64,000 bases of DNA from Alcaligenes faecalis (GCF_002443155.1 NZ_CP023667.1:2294001-2358000); one strand, 5' to 3'; positions 1 to 9,648 are shown, counted from the stretch's first letter. Notes: a model not told the origin generated them from the sequence alone. Made by a program: numbers and translations.

Positions 1-333
1 TATTGGGATATTCGCACCCGCGCCCATCTGAGCACAGCGGGCCGGACCAGACACCACGAAGAAAGCTTCAACTGGGTGGACCCCATGATCGGACTGCGTG
101 CGTTCTACCGCTTCACCCCCGAGCTGTCCACTCATGCACAAGTACATCTGGGCGGCTTTGATGTGGGCTCACGTCTGAGCTACCAGGCCACGCTGACGCT
201 GAACTACGACCTGTCGGAGCATTTCTCCTTTGCGGCCGGATACAAACTGCTGGATGTGAACTATCGTCGCTCCGGCCATGTCTTCGATACTCGCATGTCC
301 GGTCCCGTACTGGGGCTGAGCTGGCGGTACTGA
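1..333 (+). CDS. Outer-membrane beta-barrel protein, C-terminal part
   Basis: The frame is open from base 1, so the gene begins outside the window; an internal GTG at 76 is not needed as a start. The visible 110 residues show alternating polar/hydrophobic strands with many aromatic residues and end in GLSWRY. A terminal aromatic residue on the last strand is the usual recognition signal for the BAM assembly machinery, so I infer an outer-membrane barrel or porin-like protein. The exact family cannot be told from this fragment. A GC-rich hairpin (343-367) follows the stop codon. Confidence 0.6.
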   Translation, partial: YWDIRTRAHLSTAGRTRHHEESFNWVDPMIGLRAFYRFTPELSTHAQVHLGGFDVGSRLSYQATLTLNYDLSEHFSFAAGYKLLDVNYRRSGHVFDTRMSGPVLGLSWRY

Positions 334-342
334 TTGCACGTC

Positions 343-367
343 AAGGGGCGGCCAGGACCGCCCCTTT
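343..367. terminator. Intrinsic terminator between convergent genes
   Basis: AAGGGGCGG (343-351) and CCGCCCCTT (358-366) form a 9-bp stem with a 6-nt loop. The T tract is short on both sides. It sits between the barrel gene and the convergent catalase gene and may serve both. Confidence 0.6.
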
Positions 368-377
368 ACACCTCAGA

Positions 378-2453
378 TCAAGCCATACCATCTACCTGAT
401 GACGACGCTCCCAGAAACGCGAGGCCACCTTGCCAAGCAGGTCATCCCCTGTCTTGATCACAAACACCCCCTTGTCCACGGATACGCCAGCCCGATCCAG
501 CAAAGGCTGAGCGGCACCGTTGTGACCAATGGCCTTCAAGTGCCCATAGGCATCCGCCACGAAATCAACCGCGGCCTTGTTATTACACAGCTTTGAAGCC
601 TGCTCCTGTGTCAGCAGCAAGGCGACCGCATCAAACAGGACCGAAGGGGCGCCTGCGATCTTTTCATCGGCAGCCAACAGGGTACCATCCGACAAGGTCA
701 CCCCTCCGACCTGCGGAGCAATCAGCTTGACGGCCACACCAGCCTCTTGAGCGCCAGTCAGCAACATCTCCAGCAAACCCTTGTCCGCCCCATCCGTCAC
801 CAGAATGCCCAGCATCCGGCCTGCAACAGGTGTTTTCTGAGCCAATATGGACAAGGCTTTAGAAGGCGTCATATCCACGGGTTTGCGAGCCGGTTTGGCA
901 GGCGGCGGCAAATCCAGGCCCAAGCCCTGGGCCGCTCGTTTGGCCAGATCCTCATCAATCACACGCATATGCGAGAGCACTCGCACACGAACATGGTTAA
1001 GTTGAACCTTGGATAGCTCAAAGACCAAGCCGGCAATCAGATGCTCCTGCTCGACTTCCGTCTGCGAACGATAAAACAAACGGGCCTGACTGTAATGGTC
1101 AGCAAAAGACTCCGCCCTTACCCGCAGTTTCACCCCATCGTCTACCGTGCTGGGGAAGCTGCGAAATCCATGGGCCTGAGCACGGGGCCCAGCAGACTCG
1201 CCCGCCTCATCCAGGCTGTTAGGCTCATAGGTCGCACGTCCTTTGGGAACCTGGGTTTGCATCATGCCGTCGCGCTGCATGTTACTGAACGGACAACGGG
1301 GCGCATTAATGGGAATCTGATGAAAATTGACCGTTCCCAGACGAGATTTCTGTGTATCGAGGTAGGAGAACAAACGGCCTTGCAACAAAGGATCGTCCGT
1401 AAAGTCGATGCCCGGAATAATGTTGGACGGCAAGAAGGCGACTTGCTCGGTCTCTGCAAAAAAGTTGTCGGGATAACGATCCAGCACCATGCGACCCACA
1501 ATTTTGACCGGCACACTTTCTTCGGGAATAAGCTTGGTCGCATCCAGCACGTCGTAGTCCTGCTTGTCGGCCCATTCCTGATCGAAAACCTGCACGCCAA
1601 GCTCCCACTCCGGAAAGGCTCCGCTTTGAATGGCCTCGTACAAATCGCGGCGCAGGTAATCCGAATCCGCGCCGGAAATCTTGACCGCCTCATCCCATAA
1701 GGTCGACTGCAGACCCTGTTTGGGCTTCCAGTGAAACTTCACAAAATGCGACTTGCCCTTGGCATTCACAAAACGGAAGGTATGCACGCCAAAGCCCTGC
1801 ATCATGCGAAACGAGCGCGGCAAGGCTCGGTCCGACATCAACCACATGACGGTATGCAAGGACTCGGGCATCAGGGAGACAAAATCCCAGAAAGTGTCAT
1901 GGGCTGACGCTGCCTGAGGAAAGCCCCGGTCCGCCTCGGGCTTGACGGCATGAATCAGGTCCGGAAACTTGATGGCGTCCTGGATAAAAAAAACGGGCAT
2001 ATTATTGCCCACCAGATCCCAGTTCCCTTGCTCGGTATAGAACTTGACGGCAAAGCCACGCACGTCACGCGGCGTGTCTTTGGAGCCTTTGGATCCGGCT
2101 ACCGTTGAAAAGCGGCAGAACACCGGCACCCGATGGCCTTCCTTTTGAAATACACAGGCCTGAGTCAATTCCGGAATGGCTTGCGTACATTCAAAATAAC
2201 CATGCGCCCCCGTGCCGCGAGCATGAACGATTCGCTCCGGGATACGTTCATGGTCGAAATGAAATATTTTCTCGCGCAGGACAAAATCTTCCAGCAGAGT
2301 CGGGCCACGCGCCCCAAATCGCAAGGAGTTCTGATTGTCCGATATGGGCGTGCCATGGTTGGTCGTCAGGCCAGTATGGCCAAACTGATGCAACTCCCCG
2401 CCTTGACCCACGGCATCCTGATTGGTCCTGGCTGCGGATTTTTTCGTCACCAT
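378..2453 (-). CDS. katE: Large-subunit (clade II) heme catalase, HPII type
   Basis: Breaks down hydrogen peroxide to water and oxygen in the cytoplasm. At 691 residues it is of the large-subunit class. The catalytic His lies in [15 protein letters not shown] (His77), followed by the heme-pocket stretch [37 protein letters not shown], and the proximal Tyr region RLFSYLDTQ. The last ~150 residues form the flavodoxin/DJ-1-like domain that distinguishes HPII from small catalases. I place the start at ATG 2453 because GGAGGA precedes it closely; an upstream in-frame start (2519) lacks this site and adds 22 unconserved-looking residues. Monocistronic, divergent from the metallophosphoesterase gene. 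Confidence 0.95.
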   Translation of the reverse strand: MVTKKSAARTNQDAVGQGGELHQFGHTGLTTNHGTPISDNQNSLRFGARGPTLLEDFVLREKIFHFDHERIPERIVHARGTGAHGYFECTQAIPELTQACVFQKEGHRVPVFCRFSTVAGSKGSKDTPRDVRGFAVKFYTEQGNWDLVGNNMPVFFIQDAIKFPDLIHAVKPEADRGFPQAASAHDTFWDFVSLMPESLHTVMWLMSDRALPRSFRMMQGFGVHTFRFVNAKGKSHFVKFHWKPKQGLQSTLWDEAVKISGADSDYLRRDLYEAIQSGAFPEWELGVQVFDQEWADKQDYDVLDATKLIPEESVPVKIVGRMVLDRYPDNFFAETEQVAFLPSNIIPGIDFTDDPLLQGRLFSYLDTQKSRLGTVNFHQIPINAPRCPFSNMQRDGMMQTQVPKGRATYEPNSLDEAGESAGPRAQAHGFRSFPSTVDDGVKLRVRAESFADHYSQARLFYRSQTEVEQEHLIAGLVFELSKVQLNHVRVRVLSHMRVIDEDLAKRAAQGLGLDLPPPAKPARKPVDMTPSKALSILAQKTPVAGRMLGILVTDGADKGLLEMLLTGAQEAGVAVKLIAPQVGGVTLSDGTLLAADEKIAGAPSVLFDAVALLLTQEQASKLCNNKAAVDFVADAYGHLKAIGHNGAAQPLLDRAGVSVDKGVFVIKTGDDLLGKVASRFWERRHQVDGMA

Positions 2454-2903
2454 ATGTCCTCCAGTCGAGTCACATAACAAACCCCGCTCCGCAGGTTTGA
2501 CTTCAGCAGTGATACGCAACGATGTGGTGTTCAGGCGAAAAAAAACAAACCAGGCTGCCAGAGTATCCCAGCACTGGGCATCAAGACCTCAGCAGCAGGG
2601 TTTGTCTGAACGATGAGCATGAGCCTGCCATCACCGCGCGCTCCAAATAAACGACGTAGCTGGCACGTCAAACCCGGACGTGCCATGCCTCAAGCTCGCC
2701 AACTCCTTCGGGATGCACCATGTTCATCCTGCGAATATTGCAGCTTGAAACAAGGGACAGGCACCCCGTCCTGCTAGGGTGCCCTTGGAAAAAGCCTAGG
2801 AGTTTTAATGACTTGATGTGCGAACCAATCTCTCGAAACGTAAACAAGCATGTCCACATTTTTTTCGTGACAGGCCGGTAACTGTCCGACCAGCGCTGGC
2901 ATC
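2454..2903. other. Intergenic region between divergent katE and metallophosphoesterase genes
   Basis: About 450 bp without a supported gene; it must hold both divergent promoters. The clearest structure is an inverted repeat GGCACCC (2760-2766) / GGGTGCC (2777-2783) with a 10-nt gap and no T tract on either side, so it is more likely an operator or an RNA hairpin than a terminator. A 63-residue minus-strand frame across 2668-2859 has no ribosome site or recognisable sequence and was left out. Confidence 0.5.
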
Positions 2904-4109
2904 ATGCCCGCGTCCTCGCTCTATACTGAGCACGCTTTAGCGGCTGCTCAAGCGCATGCCCCCGTTTCTTTTTGGAATGATTTTGTGTTTCAAGTCACTG
3001 CCCTCGTTTTCGCCCTGTATGTCGCCTGGCGACTGATCAAACCTTTATCGATCAAACCCTGGATCAAGTGGCTGTTAAGCGCCCTGGCCCTTGCTGCTAC
3101 CTTGCATCATTACACCGTCGCTTTGTTCTGGGGCACCCGCGCTTCACCGGAAATTCCCGCTCACGTCATCATGGTCTTGGGTTGGGCTTTTGGGGCGGTC
3201 TTGCTGGCCGCCTGCTTTACCCTGATCACCGATCTGACAGGCTTGCTGATGCGTGTCCTGTACAAACCTGTCGGACTGACGCTGCTACGCTCCCCTGCCT
3301 TGCGCGGCGTGCTGGGCATCGCCGCTGTCAGCCTGTCCGCCTTGGGTGTGTGGCAAGCGGTGCAAGTCCCGGACGTAAAATCCATCGAAGTCAAAGTCAA
3401 AGGTCTGTCCCCCAGTCTGGATGGCTTCAAGCTGGTGCAACTGACCGATCTGCATGCCAGTCGACTCCTGCAAGGGCCGTGGATACAAGCCATTGTCGAT
3501 AAAACACAGGCTTTGCAACCGGATTTGATTGCGATTACGGGCGATCTGGTCGATGGCACCGTGACGGCTCGCCGTGACGATGTCGCTCCCCTGCAGGCCC
3601 TGTCCGCTCCCAAAGGAGTATGGGTAATTGCCGGCAACCACGAGTACTACACCCAGTATCAGCCCTGGATAGAGCACTTCAACAGCCTGGGGCTACGTTT
3701 GCTCCTTAATGAGCACAGCATTATTGAGCAAGGCGATGCAGCTTTCGCCTTGGCTGGCATCACGGACAAGTCGGCAGCGGTGCATGGACAGCCCATGCCC
3801 GATGTGACCGCAGCGGTCGCGGGTATCCCGGCCGGCATGCCCATCATCATGCTGGCTCACCGCCCCGATACCGCCAAGGACAGTGCGGCAGCCGGGGCGG
3901 CGTTGCAACTGTCAGGACATACGCATGGCGGCCATATTGTGGGCATGCACAAAATTGTGCAGATGGCCAATGATGGCTATGTGGGTGGCCTGTATCAAGT
4001 CGGTGATATGCAGCTGTATGTCAGCTACGGCGCCGGGCTGTGGGCAGGCTTCCCGCTGCGTCTGGGACGCGCCTCGGAAATCACCTTGATTACCTTGCGC
4101 GCTTCCTGA
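2904..4109 (+). CDS. Membrane-anchored metallophosphoesterase (calcineurin-like)
   Basis: 401 residues. The first ~150 contain four hydrophobic segments, followed by a calcineurin-type phosphoesterase domain with all metal-binding blocks in order: QLTDLHAS (DxH), AITGDLVDGT (GD), WVIAGNHEYY (GNHE), IIMLAHRP (H) and LQLSGHTHGGH (GHxH). This matches the YkuE/YaeI-like family, some of whose members act on lipid or pyrophosphate substrates; the substrate here is unknown. The domain after the membrane segments probably lies on the periplasmic side, which is an inference. It is convergent with the alkylation repair gene, 22 bp away. Confidence 0.85.
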   Translation: MPASSLYTEHALAAAQAHAPVSFWNDFVFQVTALVFALYVAWRLIKPLSIKPWIKWLLSALALAATLHHYTVALFWGTRASPEIPAHVIMVLGWAFGAVLLAACFTLITDLTGLLMRVLYKPVGLTLLRSPALRGVLGIAAVSLSALGVWQAVQVPDVKSIEVKVKGLSPSLDGFKLVQLTDLHASRLLQGPWIQAIVDKTQALQPDLIAITGDLVDGTVTARRDDVAPLQALSAPKGVWVIAGNHEYYTQYQPWIEHFNSLGLRLLLNEHSIIEQGDAAFALAGITDKSAAVHGQPMPDVTAAVAGIPAGMPIIMLAHRPDTAKDSAAAGAALQLSGHTHGGHIVGMHKIVQMANDGYVGGLYQVGDMQLYVSYGAGLWAGFPLRLGRASEITLITLRAS

Positions 4110-4131
4110 GCCGGAAACCAGAACCAGAGCT

Positions 4132-4908
4132 TCACGACACGCTGCGCAGCGCCCGTCGACACAGGCGCTGCACAGCGGCATTATCGGGAGATTGCGACTG
4201 CCATTGAGCACATAGATCGCGCACCCACTGTGGCTGATCCTTGGCCGCATCATTCAAGTAATTGGCGACCGAATCCTGCACATAAACGCTGCCATCCTGG
4301 TACAAGACCTCCAGAATCGGCAACATGCGTTCTGGTTCCTTTTTCAGAATGGCGATATGTGCGCACCACACGCCCCGGGGGCGCAGCGCTTCGCACGCAA
4401 ATCGCCGCAAATATTCCGAGTCTGAACGCGCCCATTGCAGCAGGGTCTGAATCGATACATCCAGCTCTGCCACCAGTTGAGGGCGTACCGCCATCCAGGC
4501 CCATTCGCGCACACCGAAATGCGGATCATCCGCCAAGGGACGCAATGTTTCCAGACGCTTAGGGACGCTTAAAGATGCGCGGGCTCCCACCATAAAGCAG
4601 GCCCAGCCGCGCACCAAATCAGAAGGATGTTCCAGACAACGCGCCCAAGCCCCCTCACCATAGGTTTCCAATAAATATTCCCCTATGGCTTTCATGCGCT
4701 TGAGGATGCCCAGTTCAGCCAGGGCGTCAATTTTCTGCGCGCCCTGCTTATCCAGATCCGGAAACACAGTCGCCACCAGCACGCGCTGATCAATAGCCAA
4801 GGACTCGGTCAGCGTAGCGGCCTGGATTTCTCCCTTGGACAGAGCCAATAAAACGTCGGCGGGTATGTCCGCGATCTTGGCATACCCCTTGCGGGTTTCA
4901 GTACTCAT
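4132..4908 (-). CDS. DNA alkylation repair protein, HEAT-repeat glycosylase family (AlkC/AlkD superfamily)
   Basis: 258 residues of helical repeat character. The blocks DDPHFGVREWAWMAVRP, YLRRFACEALRPRGVWCAHI and YVQDSVANYLNDAAKDQP are typical of the AlkC-like branch of bacterial HEAT-like DNA glycosylases, which remove N3- or N7-alkylated purines. Start chosen at ATG 4908, preceded by GGAG at suitable spacing; the longer frame to 5001 runs inside the upstream gene. Its ATG overlaps the stop of the MarR gene in an ATGA junction, so the two are translationally coupled. The substrate range (methyl versus bulkier adducts) is not visible from sequence. Confidence 0.85.
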   Translation of the reverse strand: MSTETRKGYAKIADIPADVLLALSKGEIQAATLTESLAIDQRVLVATVFPDLDKQGAQKIDALAELGILKRMKAIGEYLLETYGEGAWARCLEHPSDLVRGWACFMVGARASLSVPKRLETLRPLADDPHFGVREWAWMAVRPQLVAELDVSIQTLLQWARSDSEYLRRFACEALRPRGVWCAHIAILKKEPERMLPILEVLYQDGSVYVQDSVANYLNDAAKDQPQWVRDLCAQWQSQSPDNAAVQRLCRRALRSVS

Positions 4909-5393
4909 GGTGCTTGCTCCCCAGCAGCCGCTTTGCTCAACAAGGCACCAAGCTGTGTGCACTCTGCCTCGGACAAGTGCTTGAACAAATTGCCTATCCA
5001 CTGTGCGTGGGTTGCTACCAGCATCCTGGCCAGTTCCGCCCCCTGAGGGCTCAGTTTCACCATGACAGAACGCCGATCTGCCTCGGCCGCAAAGCGTTGC
5101 ACCAGGCCCGCCTTGAGCAGCCCATCCACCAGGGTTGTAACGGTTGCCCGCGTAACGCCTGCCCGCTCAGCCAGAATGTGGGAGGGCATGCCGTCGGGCG
5201 CCTCTTCCAGCAGAAACAAAAGCACAAAACGGGCTTCGCTCAAGCCATGGGGCGCCAGCAAGGCGGCGCAGTCTCGATCAATACGAGCGGACAAGGACAG
5301 GAGCTGAAAACACAGGGACATACCCTGAACATTGACGCCCTTCTGCTGCTCTGCGTGCGAGAGCAAGGCCTGATATTTCGCTTCCAGTTTCAT
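4905..5393 (-). CDS. MarR-family transcriptional regulator
   Basis: 162 residues with a winged-helix MarR domain: the recognition region reads HILAERAGVTRATVTTLVDGLLKAGLVQR, followed by the wing RRSVMVKLSPQG. First gene of a two-gene operon with the alkylation repair gene. The start codon has no Shine-Dalgarno-like sequence; instead a perfect 29-bp palindrome ends one base before the ATG, so the leader consists of operator. Autoregulation is the natural inference. A shorter product from the internal Met25 (5321) is possible but would cut into the first helix. Confidence 0.88.
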   Translation of the reverse strand: MKLEAKYQALLSHAEQQKGVNVQGMSLCFQLLSLSARIDRDCAALLAPHGLSEARFVLLFLLEEAPDGMPSHILAERAGVTRATVTTLVDGLLKAGLVQRFAAEADRRSVMVKLSPQGAELARMLVATHAQWIGNLFKHLSEAECTQLGALLSKAAAGEQAP

Positions 5394-5394
5394 A

Positions 5395-5423
5395 ATTCGA
5401 TATCAAATAATTTGATATCGAAT
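5395..5423. promoter_or_regulatory. Perfect palindrome, probable MarR operator
   Basis: ATTCGATATCAAA (5395-5407), TAA, TTTGATATCGAAT (5411-5423): 13-bp arms without mismatch. It ends 1 bp before the marR ATG. On the minus strand a candidate promoter TTGTTT - 17 bp - TAAGAT overlaps its upstream edge, so binding would block both polymerase and ribosome. The link to the MarR protein is inferred from position. Confidence 0.7.
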
Positions 5424-5728
5424 CTTAATAGCGGATCTGCTCAAAAACAAGAAAAATAAAAGAAGCCTGCTGGTCCGAAATAAAGACGGGCTGATTCCAC
5501 ATCATGCCAATCGTATCCATAAAGTGGAATATGCCCCGATAGTAAGGAGCCTATCTACAAAGACAGCCGATTTTTCGCTAAAAGAGTGTCGCCAAAATTC
5601 GACAATGCCACATTTTAAGCTTGATGCTTACGAGAGAGGCTCACGCATGCGGTAAGGTATAAGGCTGGTCAGGTATCAGCCCTGCCAACTATCATCAGCA
5701 GCACACATGGAATCCGATTACCAGCATC
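5424..5728. other. Intergenic region between marR operon and alaA
   Basis: About 300 bp holding the divergent promoters of the marR operon and alaA. I see no open frame or strong hairpin. There is no convincing ribosome site directly before the alaA ATG. Confidence 0.4.
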
Positions 5729-7012
5729 ATGAATAGCATCAAGAAATCGAGCAAATTGGCGAATGTTTTGTACGATATTCGCGGCCCCATCATGGACCGG
5801 GCCAAGCAAATGGAAGACGAAGGTCAGCAACTGATCAAGCTGAACATCGGCAACTTGGCGGTATTCGGTTTTGATGCCCCGGAAGAGATCCAGCTCGACA
5901 TGATCCGCAACCTGCCCAACTCCTCGGGCTACTCGGACAGCAAAGGTATTTTTGCCGCGCGTAAAGCCGTCATGCACTACACCCAGGAGCAAGGCATCAA
6001 GGGTGTGACGCTGGAAGATATTTACCTGGGCAATGGCGCCTCTGAACTGATTGCCATGGCCACCAATGCTCTGCTGGATGATGGCGACGAACTGCTCCTG
6101 CCCATGCCCGACTACCCGCTGTGGACAGCGGTTACCAGCCTGTCCGGCGGTACGCCCGTCCATTATTTGTGCGACGAGTCCAACGGCTGGATTCCTGACC
6201 TGGACGATATCCGTTCCAAGATCACTCCCCGCACCAAGGGCCTGGTGGTCATCAACCCGAACAACCCTACCGGCGTGCTCTATCCGGACTCGGTGTTGCA
6301 AGCCCTGGTCGATATTGCCCGCGAATTCAATCTGGTCTTGTTGGCCGACGAAGTCTACGACAAGGTCTTGTTTGACGACATGAAACACACAGCGCTGGGC
6401 AGCCTGTCTACCGACGTGCTGACCTTGACCTTCAACTCCCTGTCCAAGAGCTACCGCGCATGTGGTTACCGTGCTGGCTGGCTGGTGATTTCCGGTGACA
6501 AGAAAGCAGGTGCCGACTACATCGAAGGGCTGAGCATGTTGGCCAATATGAAGCTGTGCGCGAACGTGCCCGGCCAATGGGCCATTCAGACCGCCTTGGG
6601 TGGCTATCAAAGCATCAACGATCTGGTTTGCGAGGGTGGGCGCCTGCGTCGTCAGCGCGATCTGGCTTACGAACTGATCACCGCCATTCCAGGGGTCAGC
6701 TGCGTGATGCCCCACGCCGCCCTGTACATGTTCCCGCGTCTGGACCCCGAGGTTTATCCCATCAAGGATGACCGCCAGTTCTTCCTGCAACTGCTGGAAG
6801 CCACCCGCGTGATGCTGGTACAAGGCACGGGCTTTAACTGGCCTCATCCGGATCACTTCCGCATGGTGTTCCTGCCACACGAGCCAGACCTGCGCGAAGC
6901 CATTAGCCGTATGGCCAAGTTCCTGAAAGACTATCGCATCAAACACGGTACGGAACGGCCTGAGTTTGCCCAAGCAAGCACTTCTGCCGTAGATAGCGCC
7001 GAAGCTGAATAA
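5729..7012 (+). CDS. alaA: Pyridoxal-phosphate aminotransferase, AlaA-type (alanine-synthesizing)
   Basis: 427 residues, fold-type I class I aminotransferase. PLP-binding features in order: YLGNGASELI, PMPDYPLWTA, INPNNPTGVLY, LLADEVYDKVLF and the Schiff-base lysine in NSLSKSYRACGYRAGW (Lys240). Length and sequence match E. coli AlaA, which makes alanine from pyruvate and glutamate. The C-terminal ~20 residues are a low-complexity tail. The gene stands alone and ends in a clear terminator at 7033-7063. No Shine-Dalgarno sequence is obvious; the start was chosen by alignment to the family's usual N-terminus. Confidence 0.9.
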   Translation: MNSIKKSSKLANVLYDIRGPIMDRAKQMEDEGQQLIKLNIGNLAVFGFDAPEEIQLDMIRNLPNSSGYSDSKGIFAARKAVMHYTQEQGIKGVTLEDIYLGNGASELIAMATNALLDDGDELLLPMPDYPLWTAVTSLSGGTPVHYLCDESNGWIPDLDDIRSKITPRTKGLVVINPNNPTGVLYPDSVLQALVDIAREFNLVLLADEVYDKVLFDDMKHTALGSLSTDVLTLTFNSLSKSYRACGYRAGWLVISGDKKAGADYIEGLSMLANMKLCANVPGQWAIQTALGGYQSINDLVCEGGRLRRQRDLAYELITAIPGVSCVMPHAALYMFPRLDPEVYPIKDDRQFFLQLLEATRVMLVQGTGFNWPHPDHFRMVFLPHEPDLREAISRMAKFLKDYRIKHGTERPEFAQASTSAVDSAEAE

Positions 7013-7032
7013 AAAAACCGGTCTCAATAAAT

Positions 7033-7063
7033 AAGCCAAGGATTCACTCTCCTTGGCTTTTTT
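7033..7063 (+). terminator. Intrinsic terminator after alaA
   Basis: AGCCAAGGA (7034-7042), 7-nt loop, TCCTTGGCT (7050-7058), then a T6 tract. It may also stop the convergent LysR gene. Confidence 0.85.
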
Positions 7064-7070
7064 ATGGCAC

Positions 7071-7973
7071 TCAAGATACTTGAGACAATTGCTCCGCAAC
7101 CCAATCAATAAAAACACGCAGCCGAACATTCGTATGTTTGCTACGGTGAAAAGCCACATACAAGGGCATAGGGTCCATCGTCCAATCAGGGAATAACGCG
7201 ATCAAGCGCCCTGCGTGTACCGCTTCCTTGGCCAAATACTCCGGCAAGCAAACCAGCCCCAAACCCGCTTCGCCCGCTGCCAGATAGGCGTTGCCATCAT
7301 TCACGGCCAAGCCATAACGGCCTGGCAAAGAAACCCGCTCTTTATGGCGACGCAAGGCATAAGGAAACGGTTTGTTCTGATGTTCCCACAGGTATCCCAC
7401 CATTCGATGTGCAAGCCCTTCCAGCTCTTTGGGATGTACAAGGGGACCAAACTGCTCCAGATACGAGGGTGCAGCATAGATGGACAGATGCAGCTCCCCG
7501 ACCCGCTTGGCGATCAAGGACTGATCTTGAATCTGACCACCCCGAACCACACAGTCCATGCTTTCATCCAGCAAATCTACTGTCTTGTCGCCCACCCCCA
7601 TATCCAGCTGAATATCCGGGTAGCGTGCGTAGAACGAAGGCAAGGCGGGCACCAGCACGCGGCTGGCTAAAGGGCTGGGCACATCTACCCGCAAACGGCC
7701 ACTGGGCGAAGCCAAGGCTTGGGCCAGGTCCCGCTCACTGTCCTCCAGATCGGCCAGCAATTGCACTACACGCTCAAAGTAGAGTGCTCCGGCACTAGTG
7801 ACGCTCACCTTGCGCGTCGTGCGATTCAGCAAGCTCACCTGCAAGCGTGCCTCCAATTGCTGCACTAAATGTGTGGCCCTGGTTCGGCTGATATGCAAAG
7901 TTTGGGCCGCCTTGGTAAAGCTGCCCGTTTCCACTACCTTGGCAAAAGTACGCATCGCTTCGAAACGGTCCAC
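7071..7973 (-). CDS. LysR-family transcriptional regulator
   Basis: 300 residues, the usual LysR length. N-terminal winged HTH: MRTFAKVVETGSFTKAAQTL through SRTRATHLVQQLEARL, then VSLLNRTTRKVSVTSAGALY. The substrate-binding domain starts near residue 90 (GRLRVDVPSPLA). This resembles the CrgA/AaeR-like group. It is divergently placed 139 bp from the Rid-family gene at 8113, which is the most likely target. The effector is unknown. Confidence 0.9.
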   Translation of the reverse strand: MDRFEAMRTFAKVVETGSFTKAAQTLHISRTRATHLVQQLEARLQVSLLNRTTRKVSVTSAGALYFERVVQLLADLEDSERDLAQALASPSGRLRVDVPSPLASRVLVPALPSFYARYPDIQLDMGVGDKTVDLLDESMDCVVRGGQIQDQSLIAKRVGELHLSIYAAPSYLEQFGPLVHPKELEGLAHRMVGYLWEHQNKPFPYALRRHKERVSLPGRYGLAVNDGNAYLAAGEAGLGLVCLPEYLAKEAVHAGRLIALFPDWTMDPMPLYVAFHRSKHTNVRLRVFIDWVAEQLSQVS

Positions 7974-8112
7974 GTATTATCTCCAGTTAGTAGCAGTGAT
8001 TATTTGGATTATAGAAATAGTGTTGTTTGCCATCTAGCGTTTATCTATCCACGCACAAGACCTACAGTGCATAGCTCAATGAACTTCACCTGCCCAGCAG
8101 GCACTGGAAAGC

Positions 8113-8517
8113 ATGATGACTACCTCACGCCAAGCCGTATTTCCCACCGAACGCCAAGCCTTGTATGAGCGCGGACATTACTCGCCGGCGATTCGTTCCA
8201 ATGGCTTCTTGTTTGTTTCTGGCCAAGTCGGCAGCCGCGAAGACGGCTCACCCGAGCCGGATCTGGAACAGCAAATACGCCTGGCCTTTGAGAACCTCAA
8301 TACCGTGCTGGCCGCAGCAGGTTGCAGCTTTGCTCATGTGCTGGATGTGACGCTGTTTTTGGTGAACCCGGAAGCCAATCTGGAAACATTGTGGAAGGTT
8401 CTGCCGGACTACTGGGGGGATGCGCCCTACCCGGCACTGACAGGCGTAGGGGTGCCTTGGCTGTCGGGTTTTCAGTTTGAAATCAAGGTGGTGGCACAAC
8501 TTCCTGAACAAGCCTGA
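8113..8517 (+). CDS. Rid-family (YjgF/YER057c/UK114) protein without the catalytic Arg
   Basis: 134 residues of the Rid fold: GFLFVSGQVGS, IRLAFENLNTVLAAAGCSFAHVLDVTLFL and a C-terminal beta strand FEIKVVAQL. Canonical RidA enzymes hydrolyse reactive 2-aminoacrylate and related imines using an Arg in a PxRS-like motif before the last strand. Here that position reads YPALTGVGVPW, without Arg, placing the protein in one of the non-RidA subfamilies with unknown activity. Divergent from a LysR regulator that probably controls it. Confidence 0.85.
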   Translation: MMTTSRQAVFPTERQALYERGHYSPAIRSNGFLFVSGQVGSREDGSPEPDLEQQIRLAFENLNTVLAAAGCSFAHVLDVTLFLVNPEANLETLWKVLPDYWGDAPYPALTGVGVPWLSGFQFEIKVVAQLPEQA

Positions 8518-8548
8518 TACGCAAGCTCTTATCGTCTTTATCGACAGG

Positions 8549-9145
8549 CTAATCGTGCTGATCGGACTCACTGCCCGGTAATGCCGCCAACACGGCAGCT
8601 TGCATACCTTGCGTAAACGCAGTATCGCCCACGGCCCTGCTGATCATCCCTGTCCCCAGCATGGCGGCAAACAAAAGCATGATTTGCTCTTCGGACTGCT
8701 CGGCACAGGCTTGCACGGCGACACTACGGAACTGCTCAAACAAGCGCTCTACTCCTTCACTGTAAATCGCCGTGGTCTGCGCATCCGCAGGCAGGCTGCT
8801 GGCCAATGAAGAAAAGGCCAGAATCGGGCAGCTTTGGGTTTGAGGGCTGTGCTTGAAATAACGCCGCATCAAGGCCTGAAAACCTTGCACGGCATCTTCT
8901 TCATAGCGCTGGTTAATACGCTCCCAGGATTCCGAGGACTGGGTGAAAGCAAAGCGGGAAGCCTCGTCAATCAAGGCCTCTTTGGAAGCAAACTGCTTGT
9001 AGAAGGCGCCGGCCGTCAGGCCTGCCTCTGTCATGATGTCCCCGATCGAGACCCCTTCCACCCCATGTTTGCGAAACAATCGACACGCTGTTTCCAGCAC
9101 CCGTTCGCGGTTGCGTTCGGCCTGCTCGCGCGAGACACGTCCCAT
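8549..9145 (-). CDS. TetR-family transcriptional regulator
   Basis: 198 residues with an N-terminal TetR HTH (RERVLETACRLFRKHGVEGV, then GDIMTEAGLTAGAFYKQF) and a helical ligand domain. The start codon directly follows the stop of the upstream MaoC gene (TGA then ATG with no gap), so the two are co-transcribed and probably translationally coupled. The likely target is its own operon, which would suggest an acyl-CoA or hydrophobic ligand; this is an inference from the neighbour. Confidence 0.9.
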   Translation of the reverse strand: MGRVSREQAERNRERVLETACRLFRKHGVEGVSIGDIMTEAGLTAGAFYKQFASKEALIDEASRFAFTQSSESWERINQRYEEDAVQGFQALMRRYFKHSPQTQSCPILAFSSLASSLPADAQTTAIYSEGVERLFEQFRSVAVQACAEQSEEQIMLLFAAMLGTGMISRAVGDTAFTQGMQAAVLAALPGSESDQHD

Positions 9146-9601
9146 TCAAACCTCCGGACGACGAAAAGCAATCAGCTTGGCAATCAAGCGCTGACACACC
9201 TCATTGTTTTGATTCATGGTGTGAGACTCCACCGTCACCATGCCCCTGTCTGCCTTGGAGCGAGAGGGCTGAATATCGATGATCTTGCTGAGAACATGCA
9301 AGACATCACCAGGGCGCGTAGGCCGTGGCCAATCTATCTGCCCGCCTGCACCAATAATCCCCTGGCTAAACACCAGGCTGTCCACCAACAGCTTCATGGT
9401 GATGGCCGCGGTATGCCAACCACTGGCAGCCAGCCCCTGAAAGAACGTGTCCTTGGCCGCTTCTGCATCCAGATGGAAAGGCTGCGGATCAAACTGGCGG
9501 GCAAAGCTGACAATTTGCGCTTCATCCAGAGCATGCTCGGCGCTACGAAACTCCATTCCCAGGGCCAGATCTTCAAGATAGACAGGTACTGTAAGGCTCA
9601 T
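9146..9601 (-). CDS. MaoC-like hot-dog dehydratase/hydratase
   Basis: 151 residues, a single MaoC domain. The hydratase signature is visible as FDPQPFHLD (Asp...His pair of the overhanging segment), with GLAASGWHTAA following and the usual WPRPTRPGDVL strand. Family members hydrate enoyl-CoA or dehydrate 3-hydroxyacyl-CoA; the substrate is unknown. A good ribosome site (CTGGAG) precedes ATG 9601. First gene of the operon with the TetR regulator. Confidence 0.88.
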   Translation of the reverse strand: MSLTVPVYLEDLALGMEFRSAEHALDEAQIVSFARQFDPQPFHLDAEAAKDTFFQGLAASGWHTAAITMKLLVDSLVFSQGIIGAGGQIDWPRPTRPGDVLHVLSKIIDIQPSRSKADRGMVTVESHTMNQNNEVCQRLIAKLIAFRRPEV

Positions 9602-9648
9602 CCGAATACTCTCCAGAAAGTGTGTGAGTGCGTGTGGCTGCCCGCATA

